A DNA stretch of 64,000 bases from Ceratodon purpureus (GCA_014871385.1 CM026429.1:16782751-16846750), one strand, 5' to 3'. Shown: positions 1 through 12,229, numbered from the stretch's first letter. Numbers and translations are program-made. The notes: generated from the letters alone by a model not told the origin.

Positions 1-1007
1 AAAATCCAACGTTAACATGATTAAAATTAAATTGAACATTCTACATACCTGTACTTAGTACCTCCAAGGCAAGCTCGCGTAACAAAGCCCCATACAAGAA
101 GAACGTCATGCCAAGCTCATACCGTAAATCATCCACCCGGAAATACTTTGGCCCAGTAAACAACCTGCCACTGGAGCCACTTAAAGGGCTTGTCCATCGA
201 ATTGCTAAATCCGTAGTCCACTGAATTATTTGAGGATTATGCTTCTCCTCTTCTACACATTTCACCAGATTTTCAAGTAGTGGTAAATACCGCTCTATTT
301 TTTGCAAGTCCTGTCAACCAAACCATAGCAGATATCGATAGTTAATATCAGCAACCCAGGCATTCACATCATTTAGAGCAAAGGATCAGAAATGGAAAGA
401 CAGTGTAGATCACAGCATTATCCTCTGACCGAATGCTGATTGTACCGACACCATGGCATCCGTAACTCTCATGATATGGAGTACTGAAAAGACGAGTAGA
501 AAACTCAAAATAGTACTGGGACTCTAACTTCACAGAAGAATAACGATGAAGCGAATCAAGAATAAAAATGTATGTACCTGCAAGATTGGAGATGTAATGC
601 CACCTGCCATCTCTCTTGCAATAGCAGGAGTGATTTTACTACTTCCATTTATCGATTCCTCAATTGCTTGACGCTTGGTGCTAAGCTCCTTCAATTGCTC
701 TAACGTGCCAGAATCACGTGCATAATAGTTCTCCTCATACACGACCTGAGAAAATGTTCCACTCTTCGTTAGCTCAGTCAGAGTCTAGAACGGATCTTGA
801 AAGTGTAATAAGGATGATTCAGCTTCCTGGCATTCTGTCATTAGCGCTTCGCAGAATTCGAAACACCTGAAACGATGACGCACAACCACCTACTAACCGA
901 TGAAACACAGAAGTAAATGAAGACCATTAGAATGTTAAAGGGGGAGGGGAAAATAGACTGACCCTTTTGGTCTTCAGTTTCACTGGGTCTTGAAATCGGA
1001 GCAACAT
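1..1007 (-). CDS. BRO1-domain endosomal-targeting-like protein, partial (3' end beyond window)
   Basis: Three exons on the minus strand join in frame: 1007-963 (starts MLLRFQDPVKLKTKR), 745-578 and 310-49; the last stops at a donor (G|GTATGT), so the gene continues past the left edge. Exon 2 carries SGTLEQLKELSTKR, IEESINGSS and AIAREMAGG. Exon 3 carries LPLLENLV, IRWTSPLS and FRVDDLRYELGMTFFLYGALLRE. These blocks match, from memory, the plant BRO1-like proteins annotated as endosomal targeting BRO1-like. BRO1 domains are boomerang-shaped helical folds that in other proteins bind ESCRT-III; the role of this plant subgroup is less clear. About 158 N-terminal residues are visible. The ATG lies only 28 bases after the stop of the small gene upstream on the same strand, so both may share a transcript. 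Confidence 0.88.
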
Positions 1008-1035
1008 TTTTCCTGGCTCCGACAAAGCGCTAAAA

Positions 1036-1434
1036 CTAATTTGGAAGCTTCTCTGATTCTGATTGCGCCAACCGACTTTCCTCCTGTTGAAGCCTTGCAA
1101 TCTCAACCCTAATTTTCTCCTGAAATATAAACGAACACATGGTTGAACAACTGCAAAAGGAGGCATTCAACTAAAACCTGAAACCCCTAAAATAAACAAG
1201 AAAATTAACCAATAACCTCTCATACAACAAAAAAGCTGTAGTCCAACCACAAGACTATAGTCGGTAATAATTAGAACTCCATACAACACAGAGTCCAAGT
1301 AAACCGCACACAAAATGGGAGTTCACGCTCCTAACCTTGTGATTCTTTTCGATCTCGTGCATAACGTAAAACCCAAACAAACCACCTCCCACAGTTCCGA
1401 TCATAATCCGGATGGCGTCCCAATTCAGACTCAT
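1036..1434 (-). CDS. small single-span membrane protein, 60 residues, two exons
   Basis: Exon 1 is 1434-1336 and ends AAG|GTTAGG. Exon 2 is 1119-1036, begins after a TTTCAG acceptor and ends in TAG. The join is phase 0 and gives 60 residues. Residues about 8-27 (IRIMIGTVGGGLFGFYVMHE) form one hydrophobic, glycine-rich segment. The C-terminal half (EKIRVEIARLQQEESRLAQ) is charged and helical, possibly a coiled coil. I recall similar short plant proteins with a G-T-x-G-G-x-x-G-F-Y-V-M-H core but cannot name a function. The stop codon is 28 bases before the ATG of the BRO1-like gene on the same strand, leaving almost no room for a separate promoter. It may be the first cistron of a two-ORF mRNA, or the BRO1-like gene may start transcription inside this gene. 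Confidence 0.72.
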
Positions 1435-2919
1435 GGCATCACACTTGCTCCACACAAAGCCTGGTAAGCTCGAGGTTCCCCTTCAAGGCTTCAAACCAAA
1501 GCCCCTAGAAAACCTCCACGCATGAAAACCACTCCTCACAATCCGAGCCAATCGTGGGAAGAAAAAAGCGAAACCAAAACAGGGATTCCGAGCTCAAAGC
1601 GGCAATGCTGAGAAACCCAAACACGCCTCGAATGCCAGACAATGAAACCTCAATGGCGTATCCTAGACGCCACCTCCCAGTCGGCACAAAATCCCTCTTC
1701 GCGTTGCCAAGAAATCCTTACCCCCTGCACAAACACAACCAAAGTCAAGAACACACCCATAACACACAAAATACGTCACCCACTCACTCAACACCCCACA
1801 TGACAATCCACCATGAAACTCACCAAGAAACAACTCTCTCAACCCCAGGTAACCACTACTCACCCCTCCCAACTCCCAACCCATCTCCATCTCCCCTAAA
1901 CCTCCAACATCCAATCCACCTCCACAAACAGAAAGAAACAACATCCAAACACCGCAACCCACATGCCAAAACCTCCTCACACATCCACCTCACATCACCC
2001 TCACATCAAACCACAAACCCCACCTGAAGCTAATTCCCCTCCAGCAGCAAGATCTAAAAGCAAAGTGGTGGAAGCAAGTAAAGTAGGCCAAGTGCAAAGA
2101 AAGCTACTGTAGAGAGGTGGAGGTAACTTAGGCCACACTGAGTGGTTGAGAAAGGTGCAACATTGGGCAATTGAGAAATGGGGGTGGATTGGAAGTTCCA
2201 CAGCAAGCAAAGCAAAGGAAAGAGGGATTGTTGGGCACATGGTGCAGACACTTACAGAGTGTGATAAAATGGAGGCTCCTCTCCTCTCCTCTCCTGAAAG
2301 GCAGGATCGAAGACTTGGGATATGAATTAAGTTAGTCGGGTGAAGTGAAGTGAAGTGGAGGAGGATTGAAGCAAGCTGTGTGTGTATGTATGTATGTGAG
2401 TATGAAAGTGGGAATGGAGGGGAGAGAAGAGAGGGAGAGAGGTGGGGGCCACTTGTTGTGGACGGTGTTTGGGGGGGAACTGGACTGCCTTGTTTTTTTT
2501 TTTTGTTTTTTTTTTTTTTTAATATGGTTTATTTTTTATTTGTTTGTTTTTTGGCTGTGCAGTTGAGGACTGCCACCTGGCACCGCATTGTCATTTATTA
2601 GGGAATCCTCTTTTTGAGTGGAGAGTGTTCACATTGAGGGGGTTGTGTGAGCTTTGGGGGTTTCTTTTTGTGGATGAATTTAGGGTGGGTATAAGGTGAA
2701 GCGCGTGATTTTCTTCATATTTGGTGTATGTTCCTTCTCAAAAAGAATTTACTTAGATTATTTTTAGGCAGTTGTTAATGTTTTGGGTTTGCCTTAAGAA
2801 CATTGTACCACCATAGCACGTTTGCCACCTGGTCAACGAATATTAATTTATTTTTGGAAAAGTAAGGTTTGCCTCACACAAATTGAATTATCACACAAAT
2901 TTAATTGACCTTAAATGGC
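1435..2919. other. upstream region of the small-protein/BRO1-like pair; low-complexity DNA
   Basis: No supportable gene. On the minus strand this should hold the leader and promoter of the pair. 1700-2030 is C/A-rich (CAC/ACC runs) and opens long frames rich in Thr, His and Pro that look compositional. A (CTCCT)n run lies at 2274-2295 and T-runs at about 2490-2520. Confidence 0.5.
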
Positions 2920-3740
2920 TTAACCCCTAAAGGACGGAGGGGTATTTCCACAGTTTTTCAGTACCTACAGTGCCATTCTTGCATTTTCCAAAGTGAGAGA
3001 AATTTGAGAATCACCATAAGCAATTTAACCGTATGATCTTTGAAAGTAGTGGGCTATCCAAATGTATATCAAATTTTGGGTTTGGGGAAGCAACGGATTG
3101 AGAGATACTAACATGTGAAGTTTGGAAGATCAGTGAATTTCTGAAATACTAATAATGAGTTTTCATGGTTAACTGAAATTTGTTACTTTAAAATTTTATA
3201 AAAACTTGGCAACTATAGCTGATTCTTTTCTCTAGTATGTTAGGAACATGCATTTTTTTTAGATTTTTCCGGGTTACCAATTTGGAGAAAATAGGTTTGA
3301 CACAAGTATCACTCTAAATTTTATTTTTTTCAACATGGCACTTTTTGGCAAATTCAAAAGGGTTTCTCATAAATCCAAAACGGTGAAGTTATAAAGTAGT
3401 GGTCATACAAGCATTTCCCCCCAAAAAAATATAAAAATATAAAAAAATACTCAAGCAGAGATCTTCATTTCAATGCACAATGTGCTCAAAGTACAGTTGA
3501 AACATTTTCACTCTAGAAGCACTAACTTCACTATAGAAACATAGGACCAACTCATGTTCTTTCTTTTTCTAAAATCAGGGTTTCATTTTTTCACTAAAAT
3601 TTTAGCGTATTCTATTGCCAACTTGATTCTAAAGAGGTAAGAAACAAAAATCACTTAAATCCGACCCTTTTAGGGCATTTTATTGGATTTTCAATTTCTG
3701 TCGCAACCCAGAAGTGGTTGCTTTGTCCTTTAGGGGTTAA
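2920..3740. mobile_element. TTAA-flanked inverted-repeat element (piggyBac-like MITE candidate)
   Basis: The left end reads TTAA then CCCCTAAAGGAC (2920-2935). The right end is its reverse complement, GTCCTTTAGGGG then TTAA (3725-3740). The two ends are 813 bases apart inside the TTAA sites and nothing between them is coding. TTAA target duplication with CCC-starting termini is the known signature of piggyBac transposons. The inverted repeat is only 12 bases beyond TTAA, so the assignment is tentative. The interior is AT-rich. Confidence 0.55.
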
Positions 3741-6700
3741 AAACAAAAAATAATTCAAATATTTAATTTATTTAATTTATTCTATTTTTTTTTAGTCTTA
3801 ATAAATTTATAATTTTTACATTTTTCTATCTTTAGAATTATTTTGGGACAAACATCCTATGGTACTCCGGTATATGATTGTTTTCCACTATACATTTTTT
3901 TGGATGATACCCTAAACCCTAAGTTTACATACTATTTATAATAAACAAATAAAATTATGTTTAATAAAAACTTATAGTATCTAAGTCAAATACTAGATGA
4001 TTTCACCAATATTTCTATTTATTGCAATTAAAAGTGTTTCAACTACAAAAATATTTGAAACCACCTTAAGTACACATTTGTCCCAAAAATAAAAATGAAA
4101 CAAAATGAAAATGTCAAAAATGATAGTACAATGTCAGAAAATGGCCTACATTTTACAAAGCAAAAAAAAGTTTAAACCTAGACCTCTTATATTTAAATGT
4201 GTACAAAATTTTCACAACATTTTTGGATTATGTTGAGATTTTTATTACAAAAACTAAAAGCAAAATTTCCAATAAATCTCATCAAAATCAAATTCTTCAT
4301 GAAGGAAGAATGACTCTTCAAACATTTAAAATTTAGACACTATAAGAATTAGATATACCATATAAAGTCTTTTCATAATATCTGCCTTATAATAATAAAT
4401 ATTTGGGTTTTTGAAATCCTTTATGTAATTACTATGTATTTTTATACATCATTATTGATTATATATTTCTATTTGATTTTTTTCTATATGCAACCAAATT
4501 TGATATATGTATTATTCATGAAGAAGGGTATCGTGATCAAAATCTCCTTATTAGGTGGTACTTGTTCACGAAGAGGCATGTTGTAGTCAAAATCTCATTG
4601 TTGGCCACTATATACATGTAATTACCAAGTAGGAGCTATTGGCCTCTTTAAATGAGGGATGAGAATTCATGACAAGAGAAATTTCAGCCAACATGAAGCC
4701 TAGAAATTGAGAAGAACAAAGAATGTCACTTTACACTTAATGTTTTTGGTCTAAAAAACCATAGTCGGAAAAAAATGGCATGGGCAATACTTTCATCCTT
4801 TGTAGCAATAAAAGTGCACTTCAAGAGGTAAGTCTAATGCAAAATCAAGTGCCACATGACTAAATTTTTATAGCCATTTACTAGTGGCAAGATGTAGAAA
4901 ATATAATAAAAGTTCAACATTATATTTTGTCGTCTCTAAAGGATGAGCCATGACCCAAGTGAGGTTTTTTTCCTGGCTTCTTGCCTGAATTAAAGAGGGC
5001 GTAAAGAAGGTTCATGGATTCAAAAATTATTGCCTTGTCGAACAATTTTAAAGATATTTAAGCTAAATACCATTTAGACATGCCATTTAATACACAGGTT
5101 CTTAAACCAAACATTTTCCGCTTAGAAGGAGGCTTAAATGACATCATCCAAGGACTCAGAAATTTGTACAAAGAGCACCACAGGGAACACTTTCTCTATA
5201 AAAGCACAACTATGTGGAAAAGGGAATGGAGATTTGTTTTGGTAGATTTAAAACAGTGTCCATTCGTTCATTCCATCCTTAATAACTATTGTTGTAAACA
5301 TTCTTTTCAAATGTGATTTTTTGCAAATGATTTACAATTTAAGAGAAAAAGAATCCCACAAATTTTCCAGTAGAACAAATTTCCTTAGTTTCAGAGCAAA
5401 TACCTCAAATTATGTCTGAGCAGCGAATGGCATGTCTACATTACCGGTACTCTCAAAACTCAATGATAGGCAATACAAAGAACAATACAAATTGTAAATC
5501 AAAATTCAGTCAAATAGATGCACGGACTTGCTCCCAGGTTCTGACAATGATAATACTCAGACGTGAACAAGTTCCAAAGTTTCAACAGTGACCAGATTAA
5601 CGAGACTACAGTAAAGAGATCCACTGAAGCACCTAGTCTCCTGAAGCAAGAATCTACAGAATGCGTTCCACCGCAGTGCCTCACTTCTGATAATCACTTC
5701 TATTTGAAAAACCACACCACTAGAATACCCCAATATCAAAAAATAAAAAATAGCATTCTCTTGACCTCACATGTCGTACTTGCTCAAGGTATGTCTATGC
5801 ACAGTACTAAGTCATCATCAGAGAAGCTGAAAAATATATATTTGTAAAAAAATTAGCTGGCTTATGCAACAGAACCTAAAGGATTAAGGGTTGATTTCAG
5901 ATCTGAATCTATCTCGCTTTCTCTAGAAAGCAATGATTCATTACTGCCTCGAAGTAGCCACATGAGCAGTATGACCTGAAAATCTGTTAAGCATCTGAAT
6001 CCAACTTGAGCTTACCCAAGCTTGACGGACAGAATCCACTAACTACCCAACTAATCCACCATCCTGAGACACTACTAGTGAAGGACTGCTCATATCTTCA
6101 AAGGAAATGAGAAAATGAGTAATCTCGATGCCAACGAACATCCTGAGACATTAGGAAGGCACTGACATACAAAGCATTATCTCTTACAGGAGTGACCTTA
6201 ATCAGCAACATCTGCTTATCTCATCAGAAGACTCATCAACGCATGCACAGAGAAATTCTGCGTCCGTAACCACTCACTGGAGTATCAATATGAAGAGAAG
6301 AAAGGTTCCCACAACAAGCCAAACAGTAGACAATGAACGACCAAACATCTGCCGTCGGGATTCATATTCAATTAATCAGACCTATGTGTCCAAACAAAAA
6401 TCATGAGACAAGCAGCATTACAGATCATAAAGACATCCCGGACATGTACCCGAGTAGAACACTACAGATCAATGATGCAGGAGACTTATAATCCTTTCTA
6501 ATTGTTAAAGAAGAGGCTCCAACTCAGTCTTGGAAATGCTCTGGAAGTCCAAAGCAGATGGAAACCCTATAATATAAACAATCTGAGACCTCCCATTCAG
6601 CCAAAACTCTTTGGAGGCACATGTCCCTCGCCCAAATAAGGAAGGATGGCTAATCCAATGTTGGAAGAACTTACATCCGATGTCACTATATCAGAAGCTT

Positions 6701-6907
6701 GAAAAGCACCTGTAACCCTAAATCACGCATAGGTGAGGACATCCGAAGGACTTGCTAATCGAGCTCTCGTTTGAAGCCTTTGGAATGAAAGGCTAAGAGA
6801 TATAGAAAAATCATCAACAAAGAAGATCGGAGGGATTGAACACAACACAGCCTGTGTCACGGCATAACCCAACATCAACACGAAGTGCCAGAGCTAACTT
6901 ACAATCC
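3741..6907. other. intergenic AT-rich DNA and 3' flank of LOLITA
   Basis: No gene can be supported. 3741-5350 is AT-rich and repeat-like. It holds a diverged two-copy 50-base direct repeat at 4514-4604 (core GATCAAAATCTC versus AGTCAAAATCTC). 5350-6907 has a more balanced composition and lies downstream of LOLITA on its strand, so part may be 3' untranslated sequence; no polyadenylation site was fixed. Confidence 0.4.
3909..3922. repeat. two tandem plant telomere-type repeats
   Basis: ACCCTAAACCCTAA equals two units of the Arabidopsis-type telomere repeat on the minus strand. It lies in noncoding AT-rich DNA with no gene start nearby, so it is more likely a short interstitial telomeric repeat than a promoter telobox. 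Confidence 0.6.
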
Positions 6908-7348
6908 TCACTCCGCCAGAGGTTTCAACCTAGTGAGCCTCCGAATGCGATCCTTGTCAGTGTGCTCCAAAGCTCCCTGCGAGATGATCTCATCCAAACA
7001 CAAGCAAACCTTGCCGTACTTCTCCAGGAACAAGCGCTCGCTCGGATCCTTCCTGCACACCTCCTTCACACTCGCCGTGACAGCGTTCAGAACCTCCATA
7101 AGCGCAAGCTCATCGTACACCTCCTTCCCCACAGCGAAAATGCAGATGTCGCCGATGACAGTGTACACAATGAAGACGGACTTGTGCGAGGCGACGAAAA
7201 CCTCGTCGTCCCGCGCAGTTTTGAGATTCTCTGTCGTCAGCTTGACAAGGAAGGAGCGCCAGTGCAGCCGCTCCTCCGCTGGGAGCCCATGGAACCGCTC
7301 CAGCAGCACGTTGCCCGTGCGGTTGGTGAAGAGGACGCACAGAATCAT
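6908..7348 (-). CDS. LOLITA: TPLATE/TSET complex small sigma-like (longin) subunit LOLITA
   Basis: One uninterrupted 146-codon frame, with ATG in a strong context (GCCACCATGATT). Blocks MILCVLFTNRTGN, VLLERFHGLPAEERLHWRSF, KSVFIVYTVIGDICIF, ELALMEVLNAVTASVKEVC and YGKVCLCLDEII follow the Arabidopsis LOLITA protein (a longin, or SNARE-like, fold) closely from N to C terminus and match its length. In plants LOLITA is the small adaptor-sigma-like subunit of the TPLATE complex, which drives clathrin-mediated endocytosis at the plasma membrane. The coding DNA is strongly GC-biased at third positions compared with the flanks. No intron is seen, and the overlapping frames on the other strand are shadows of this bias. 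AP-sigma or coatomer zeta are related folds, but PAEERLHWRSF favours LOLITA. Confidence 0.88.
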   Translation of the reverse strand: MILCVLFTNRTGNVLLERFHGLPAEERLHWRSFLVKLTTENLKTARDDEVFVASHKSVFIVYTVIGDICIFAVGKEVYDELALMEVLNAVTASVKEVCRKDPSERLFLEKYGKVCLCLDEIISQGALEHTDKDRIRRLTRLKPLAE

Positions 7349-10300
7349 GGTGGCTATGGCGATCGAAACCTCCCCAACTCTGCAAAACTATCCCAACAAC
7401 CAAAACTACGACTCAAAGGAAGATGACGACGCGGAAGAAACCCGACTTTGGTGATACCCTCAAACCCAACTGCGAATATTCTTCGATATCAATAGTCTCC
7501 GATGCACATACCCGCAACATGGACATCCCTGGTCTCGCAGCTTTCTCCACCTTTGCACCAGCTGGGTGTTCAAGACTCATTCTGGAGTCGGCAATGCTCC
7601 AGAGCGCCATTATTTCGAGGCAGTCAGGGTCCTTGTTTCATGTTACTATTCCGCCATTGTTGACACTGTTGCATGCTAGTGTTGGGATGACGACGATTCC
7701 TTAGGAACCAGGTCGCCTGCGGAGGGGAGATACTGTGGGGATTTTAATGTCAGTGGGCAGCTAGGGGTTGTCAAGTAATACAAAAGAGGTCAGTTGGGGT
7801 TCTTACAAATTTGTGATTTAAATGCGACATGTGGTCATAACTCAAATCATAAGCACAATCCCTGTCTTAGAGGTCTGGAAGAACAACTGTTGCTCATGAA
7901 TTCTTTCGGCCAAAACCTCCACATCCTGGGAATCATTTCCAGAGCTGGGTAGAAATTAGGGTTGCTGTTGAGGGAGATGCAAATTGTGATCATGTTGGTG
8001 TTTAAATTGATGGTGATTCATCAGTAGCCGAGAGACAACACGAAGAGGCGATGTGTTATGTTGAGCCTGGATTACTGGGGCGTACAGCTGAGAACAAGGG
8101 GGAATTCAATCGGTAGGGGTGGTAGTACAGAAACATATGTGAAAGGCTAGAGCAGTACTAGTAGTAGTACTACCACCAGGCCCACCCAATTATCAACACA
8201 GCACAGAGATTGGAAGCTGCTGCGATCTGCATGGGTGTGATGAGTGTGTGACTTACCAGCTTCTTACATAAACTGAAGAGTGCTAAAATCATTGACAAAA
8301 GTTGCCGTGCAGTTTCGCTGCATGCAAGCGCCCCTCGCATGAGGCTTGTCCATTTGGGAGCGAATAATGAGGCACTTAAGGGAGCAGTCTGCCCTACCAC
8401 TCCGGTATCATTGGTAAGTCTCTTCAGCGACACAGTTACGTACCCCTGATCACTTTTGTACAGTAGTACTAGTGTACCACCATGTGACATATAGCATAGC
8501 GTAGGAGACAATCATTGAGCAGGCATTGTCATGTGCCGCTGCAACAGGGCTCTGGCAGAAAGGACAGCGGGTCGACCAGCCCAGACCTTTTGCCCCACTC
8601 ATGAATTCCAAATTCACTAATTGCCGAAGTCGAATCTCAGGCTAGTAATGCTGCCCTGCTAGTCCGTCACACATTGTCTTGCATGTACCGATCAATCCGG
8701 GCTCGTATTCACCAACATTGTTGTACCCCTGCAGTACCCCTGAAATCTTACATGAGCTAGAATGTGATCCATTCAACTTGCTAGTTGTACGTCTCGAGGT
8801 CCAAGGCTCGTATGTTTACAGAATAAAAAAATTCCTTTGCATTGAATTTGTGTGAACCTACTCAGAGCATCGTTCAATGAAGATCTATATAATTTGAGGC
8901 CGTCGCGCCGTGTACGTACAGAATACTGTGCTGTTACAGGAGTGAATATTAGCTGGTCCACCCTCCCAGAGTCCCGCCCAAACTGCTAGACTTACTACAA
9001 TACTACAATAGTACAAGGGCATTGATAAGTTCATATATATTGTAGTTGTTCAGGTCATTCTGATCGAGGTACTCATGAACACCATCCAGATAATAAATGG
9101 AGATCATCCAGGGGCGACGTCCAAATCCAGCATACTGATCTTCAATTAGCGTTCTTATCTATGTAGTGAATACGGCAATCGTCAGATGCAGCCCCCTTCG
9201 TTGAATTGAAAATCAGAACTGTCGCAGATTGATCATTGAATCGAGAAGCGATCGATCAAGACAACAGAACTTTATTGTGTCACAGAGGAACTATTGTATC
9301 TCGGACCAGTCGTCTAGGGGCCAACCTATGTTTAACGAACTTATGGTGATTGAAAGCTGAATCTCTCATTATGCTGGAAACAAAATCTGAAGTTAGTTCA
9401 TGATGCTTCAGCTGGCCTGGCTGACCGTAGCTCGAAGCAAAATGATCACGGCCCAGCTGGCTGGCAAGGGGCCAGCCTTTCAAAATTGAGGACGAAAAAA
9501 GTTGGTAGATGTAACTATGTCCCAGTTACAAGCAAATGGCAGTAAGAAACGGGCGTGTGATATCCCGGGGCATGGAAAAGGTTGGGCCAATGGCATGGCC
9601 CTGGGAGGCGACTCCTGAAGATCCACTTGTGAATTGTGATGAAGTGTCGGTTGAGATACCAGGTGTATTTGTTACGCGCTGGCCAGTGGCCACTTAGTTT
9701 CTGTACCTACTGTCTGTTGGGCAGGCCGCAGGAGCGGGCAGGGGCAAGGGCAGAGCATAATTACATGTGGTGTCAGCGAGGAGCTGCAGCTGCAGACACA
9801 GCTTGTTCTAGAGTCAAAAGTCGAGCTGCCGGAGCCTGCAGGTGAGCGAGACGATCGACCAGAGCACTGAACACGTGCATACAGATCAGGGAGTCACTGG
9901 TACCGAGATCTCTTAAGATCCACTATATATTCAGTACCCCCAAAGATGGGGACCATATTATAGTCACCAGTTGGCCGACTTCGTTTCACCGAACCCGCGT
10001 TGCAGGGAGCCTGGGCAAGATTATCTTGAGACAACTAGGACGTAGCCAGGGTAGGGTTGACACCAGAAACTATTCATGCTCTGAGCAGGCTGGGATCAGT
10101 ATGGAAACTGGTTGTCACGGGTCATTCTCTTGTGCTACTTAAATTTACACTGCTGAAGGTACTACTAAGCTGAGGTTATTAATCAGCTGCACGTGAGAGT
10201 TGTAGGTATTTCTAAGTTCACTAACTCCACGTGATCCAGTACATTTTATCCTCCGGCGCCGTTGGATCAGTTTCTGCATCATTGTGTAGTTCCTTTGCAC

Positions 10301-10424
10301 AGTTTCATCATTTTTTTAGCTGCAGATCAGGAGTGAGCACGTGGGGCAAGGGTGGCGAGGCCGAGATTTGTAATCTTTTTGATCGGGGGCTAGATGCAAC
10401 TGGCACAAAAACATTCCTGGAATA
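7349..10424. other. intergenic region between LOLITA and the DREB gene
   Basis: No supportable gene on either strand; the longest frames, about 110 codons or less, show no recognisable motif. 7349-7730 should contain the LOLITA leader and promoter. About 9.9-10.42 kb should contain the promoter and leader of the DREB gene; CACGTG-type cores occur (for example GCACGTGG at 10339). Short GTAC-rich palindromic clusters occur near 8150-8180 and 8455-8475. Confidence 0.4.
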
Positions 10425-11698
10425 ATGATTGGAGCAGGACAAGCGCAGCAGCAGCAGGAGGCAAAGCTCGGGAGTAGCGAAAGCGCTGACGCGCAGCATC
10501 CAATCTATAAAGGAGTGAGGAGGAGGCCATGGGGAAGCTGGGTGTCAGAAATTCGGAAGCCCAAGTCCAAGTCTCGCATTTGGCTCGGATCTTTCGACAC
10601 GGCCGAAATGGCCGCTAGAGCATACGATACTGGTATGATCACCAATCTTGCTACTTGAGTGTTGATTCCAGTGAGTTCATTGCAGCAGCATTTCAACGAG
10701 CGTCATTCATTAAGTACAGAAACTGTTCAGTCACAATACTTAATATTAAACAATAACTGCATGCACGTCATCTTCTGTTAAACACTATGAGTTCACTATC
10801 TGAATGAACCTGGTCATATTTGTAAACTAATCAATGTGTAGAGTTTCAAGCGCAGTTTTAATTCATGAGTCTGGTGCATTTTTAAAACTAGAGTGCTTAG
10901 CCAGAGCCTAGCTAGTTTCAATTCTTATTCCATTCCCGGCATCATTCAAGAAGGTCTTGCATGAACGTAATGAGTTTATTCAATTAATATAGGGCTCCAG
11001 ATCACTGAATTCATCTTTTGTTGTTATTGTCCTTGGTCATTCCAGCAGCTCTTGTTCTACGAGGAGCAGACGCACAACTCAACTTCCCAAATCAGGCTAG
11101 CTCGCTGCCTCGTCCCCAAGACTTGACGGATAAGAGCATCCAAGCGGCTGCAATCGAAGCTGCGCAAAGCTTCTCACGACAGATGAGATCACACAACCGC
11201 GAAAATTCCAGATGCCACTCATTTCCAACAGTACCCACGGTTTCGACTAATTCCCAGGCTACAGCTCATGGCTCGTTGCAATTGCCAAGCAGTAATAGTA
11301 ATCACAACTACGCTTCGACAACCGGAAGCTCGAGGACCCATCTGGGGGAGCTGCGGGAGCTACAGCATAATAAAGCACGCCAGCCTCCTGAGCACACTGC
11401 ACCCCCATTGTCTTCCAATTGTGAGACTGAATTCCAGAGCACTGGTTTACCGAGAGCATTCACTAGGGTATCCGATTCATCTGCGTCCACGCCAGATTTC
11501 GACATTACCGACGACCCGGTTGACATGGATTCACGGCCTGAGGTCGATTCAGAGCTAGGAAGTCCTCACCATGCCTCCACGAACTTCCTGTCTGAAGTCG
11601 ACATGATGTACACCATGGCCGAAACTCATCACTCTACTTGCATTGATAGCGACGATGGGACGTCGTATGCTTGGGAGCCCAGGTTGTGGAGCTTTTGA
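10425..11698 (+). CDS. AP2/ERF transcription factor, DREB type, two exons
   Basis: Exon 1 is 10425-10632 (ACTG|GTATGA) and exon 2 is 11046-11698 (TTCCAG acceptor). The join restores the AP2 domain, giving 286 residues. The domain covers residues about 28-87: [39 protein letters not shown], then [16 protein letters not shown] across the junction. The WVSEI segment has the valine typical of DREB proteins, and the following [15 protein letters not shown] block resembles A-4/A-5 relatives. The C terminus is acidic and ends [10 protein letters not shown], a plausible activation region. DREB proteins bind DRE/CRT or related GCC-type elements in the nucleus and often act in stress responses; the target here is inference. 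The intron splits the third strand/helix region of the DNA-binding domain. AATAAA occurs about 55 bases after the stop. Confidence 0.88.
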
Positions 11699-12229
11699 GG
11701 ATAGTTATTAAATCATCAGTACTCCACGTTACTTAAGACATGCAGTATGCTAGAATAAAACTTATTCCTCATATGTAGCCGAATTTATACTATCCTCCAG
11801 ATGAAGTATTGAATTAACAACTGTAGCGTTTGCATGTTTAATTAGCAGATGTGACGCATCATTGCAATTGGTATGAAAAGATTTTTTAAAGAAAAATAAC
11901 TATCAGAATATTTGTCCCTGGTTACATCATTAAAGCGTCACATGTATATTATGTTGCACTTGATAGTTGCAAATTAAATGAAGATTCTGCGTATGTCGTT
12001 CATGACATGTATATTTATATATATTAAGTGGTCAGACTCCTAGTGAACCCCGCGTAACAGACTGTGATGCTTAAATTGTTTCCCCTGCGTCTTAACCCTA
12101 GTGAGGGAAACCTTTCACACAGAGTCTTTTCGAAATTTGAGTGCTCATTGCATCTGGTAATGACACAAGCGAAATTGTAAGCACTGCTTGTATTTGATGA
12201 TTACAAATTTTGAGTCACTGCCATTGCAG

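Noticed and set aside
1554-2027. 157-codon plus-strand frame and its minus-strand partner
   Set aside because: Thr/His/Pro repeats reflect C/A-rich DNA. There are no domains and no splice support; it lies where a leader/promoter is expected.
4514-5320. possible LTR-like segment with TATAAAAG near 5198
   Set aside because: No paired second LTR, no TG..CA ends with a target duplication, and no retroelement coding sequence found.
6836-7454. long plus-strand frames of 189 and 196 codons
   Set aside because: They are shadows of the GC-biased LOLITA coding sequence on the minus strand.
8170-8511. 113-codon minus-strand frame
   Set aside because: No motif, no splice or promoter context, and atypical residue composition.
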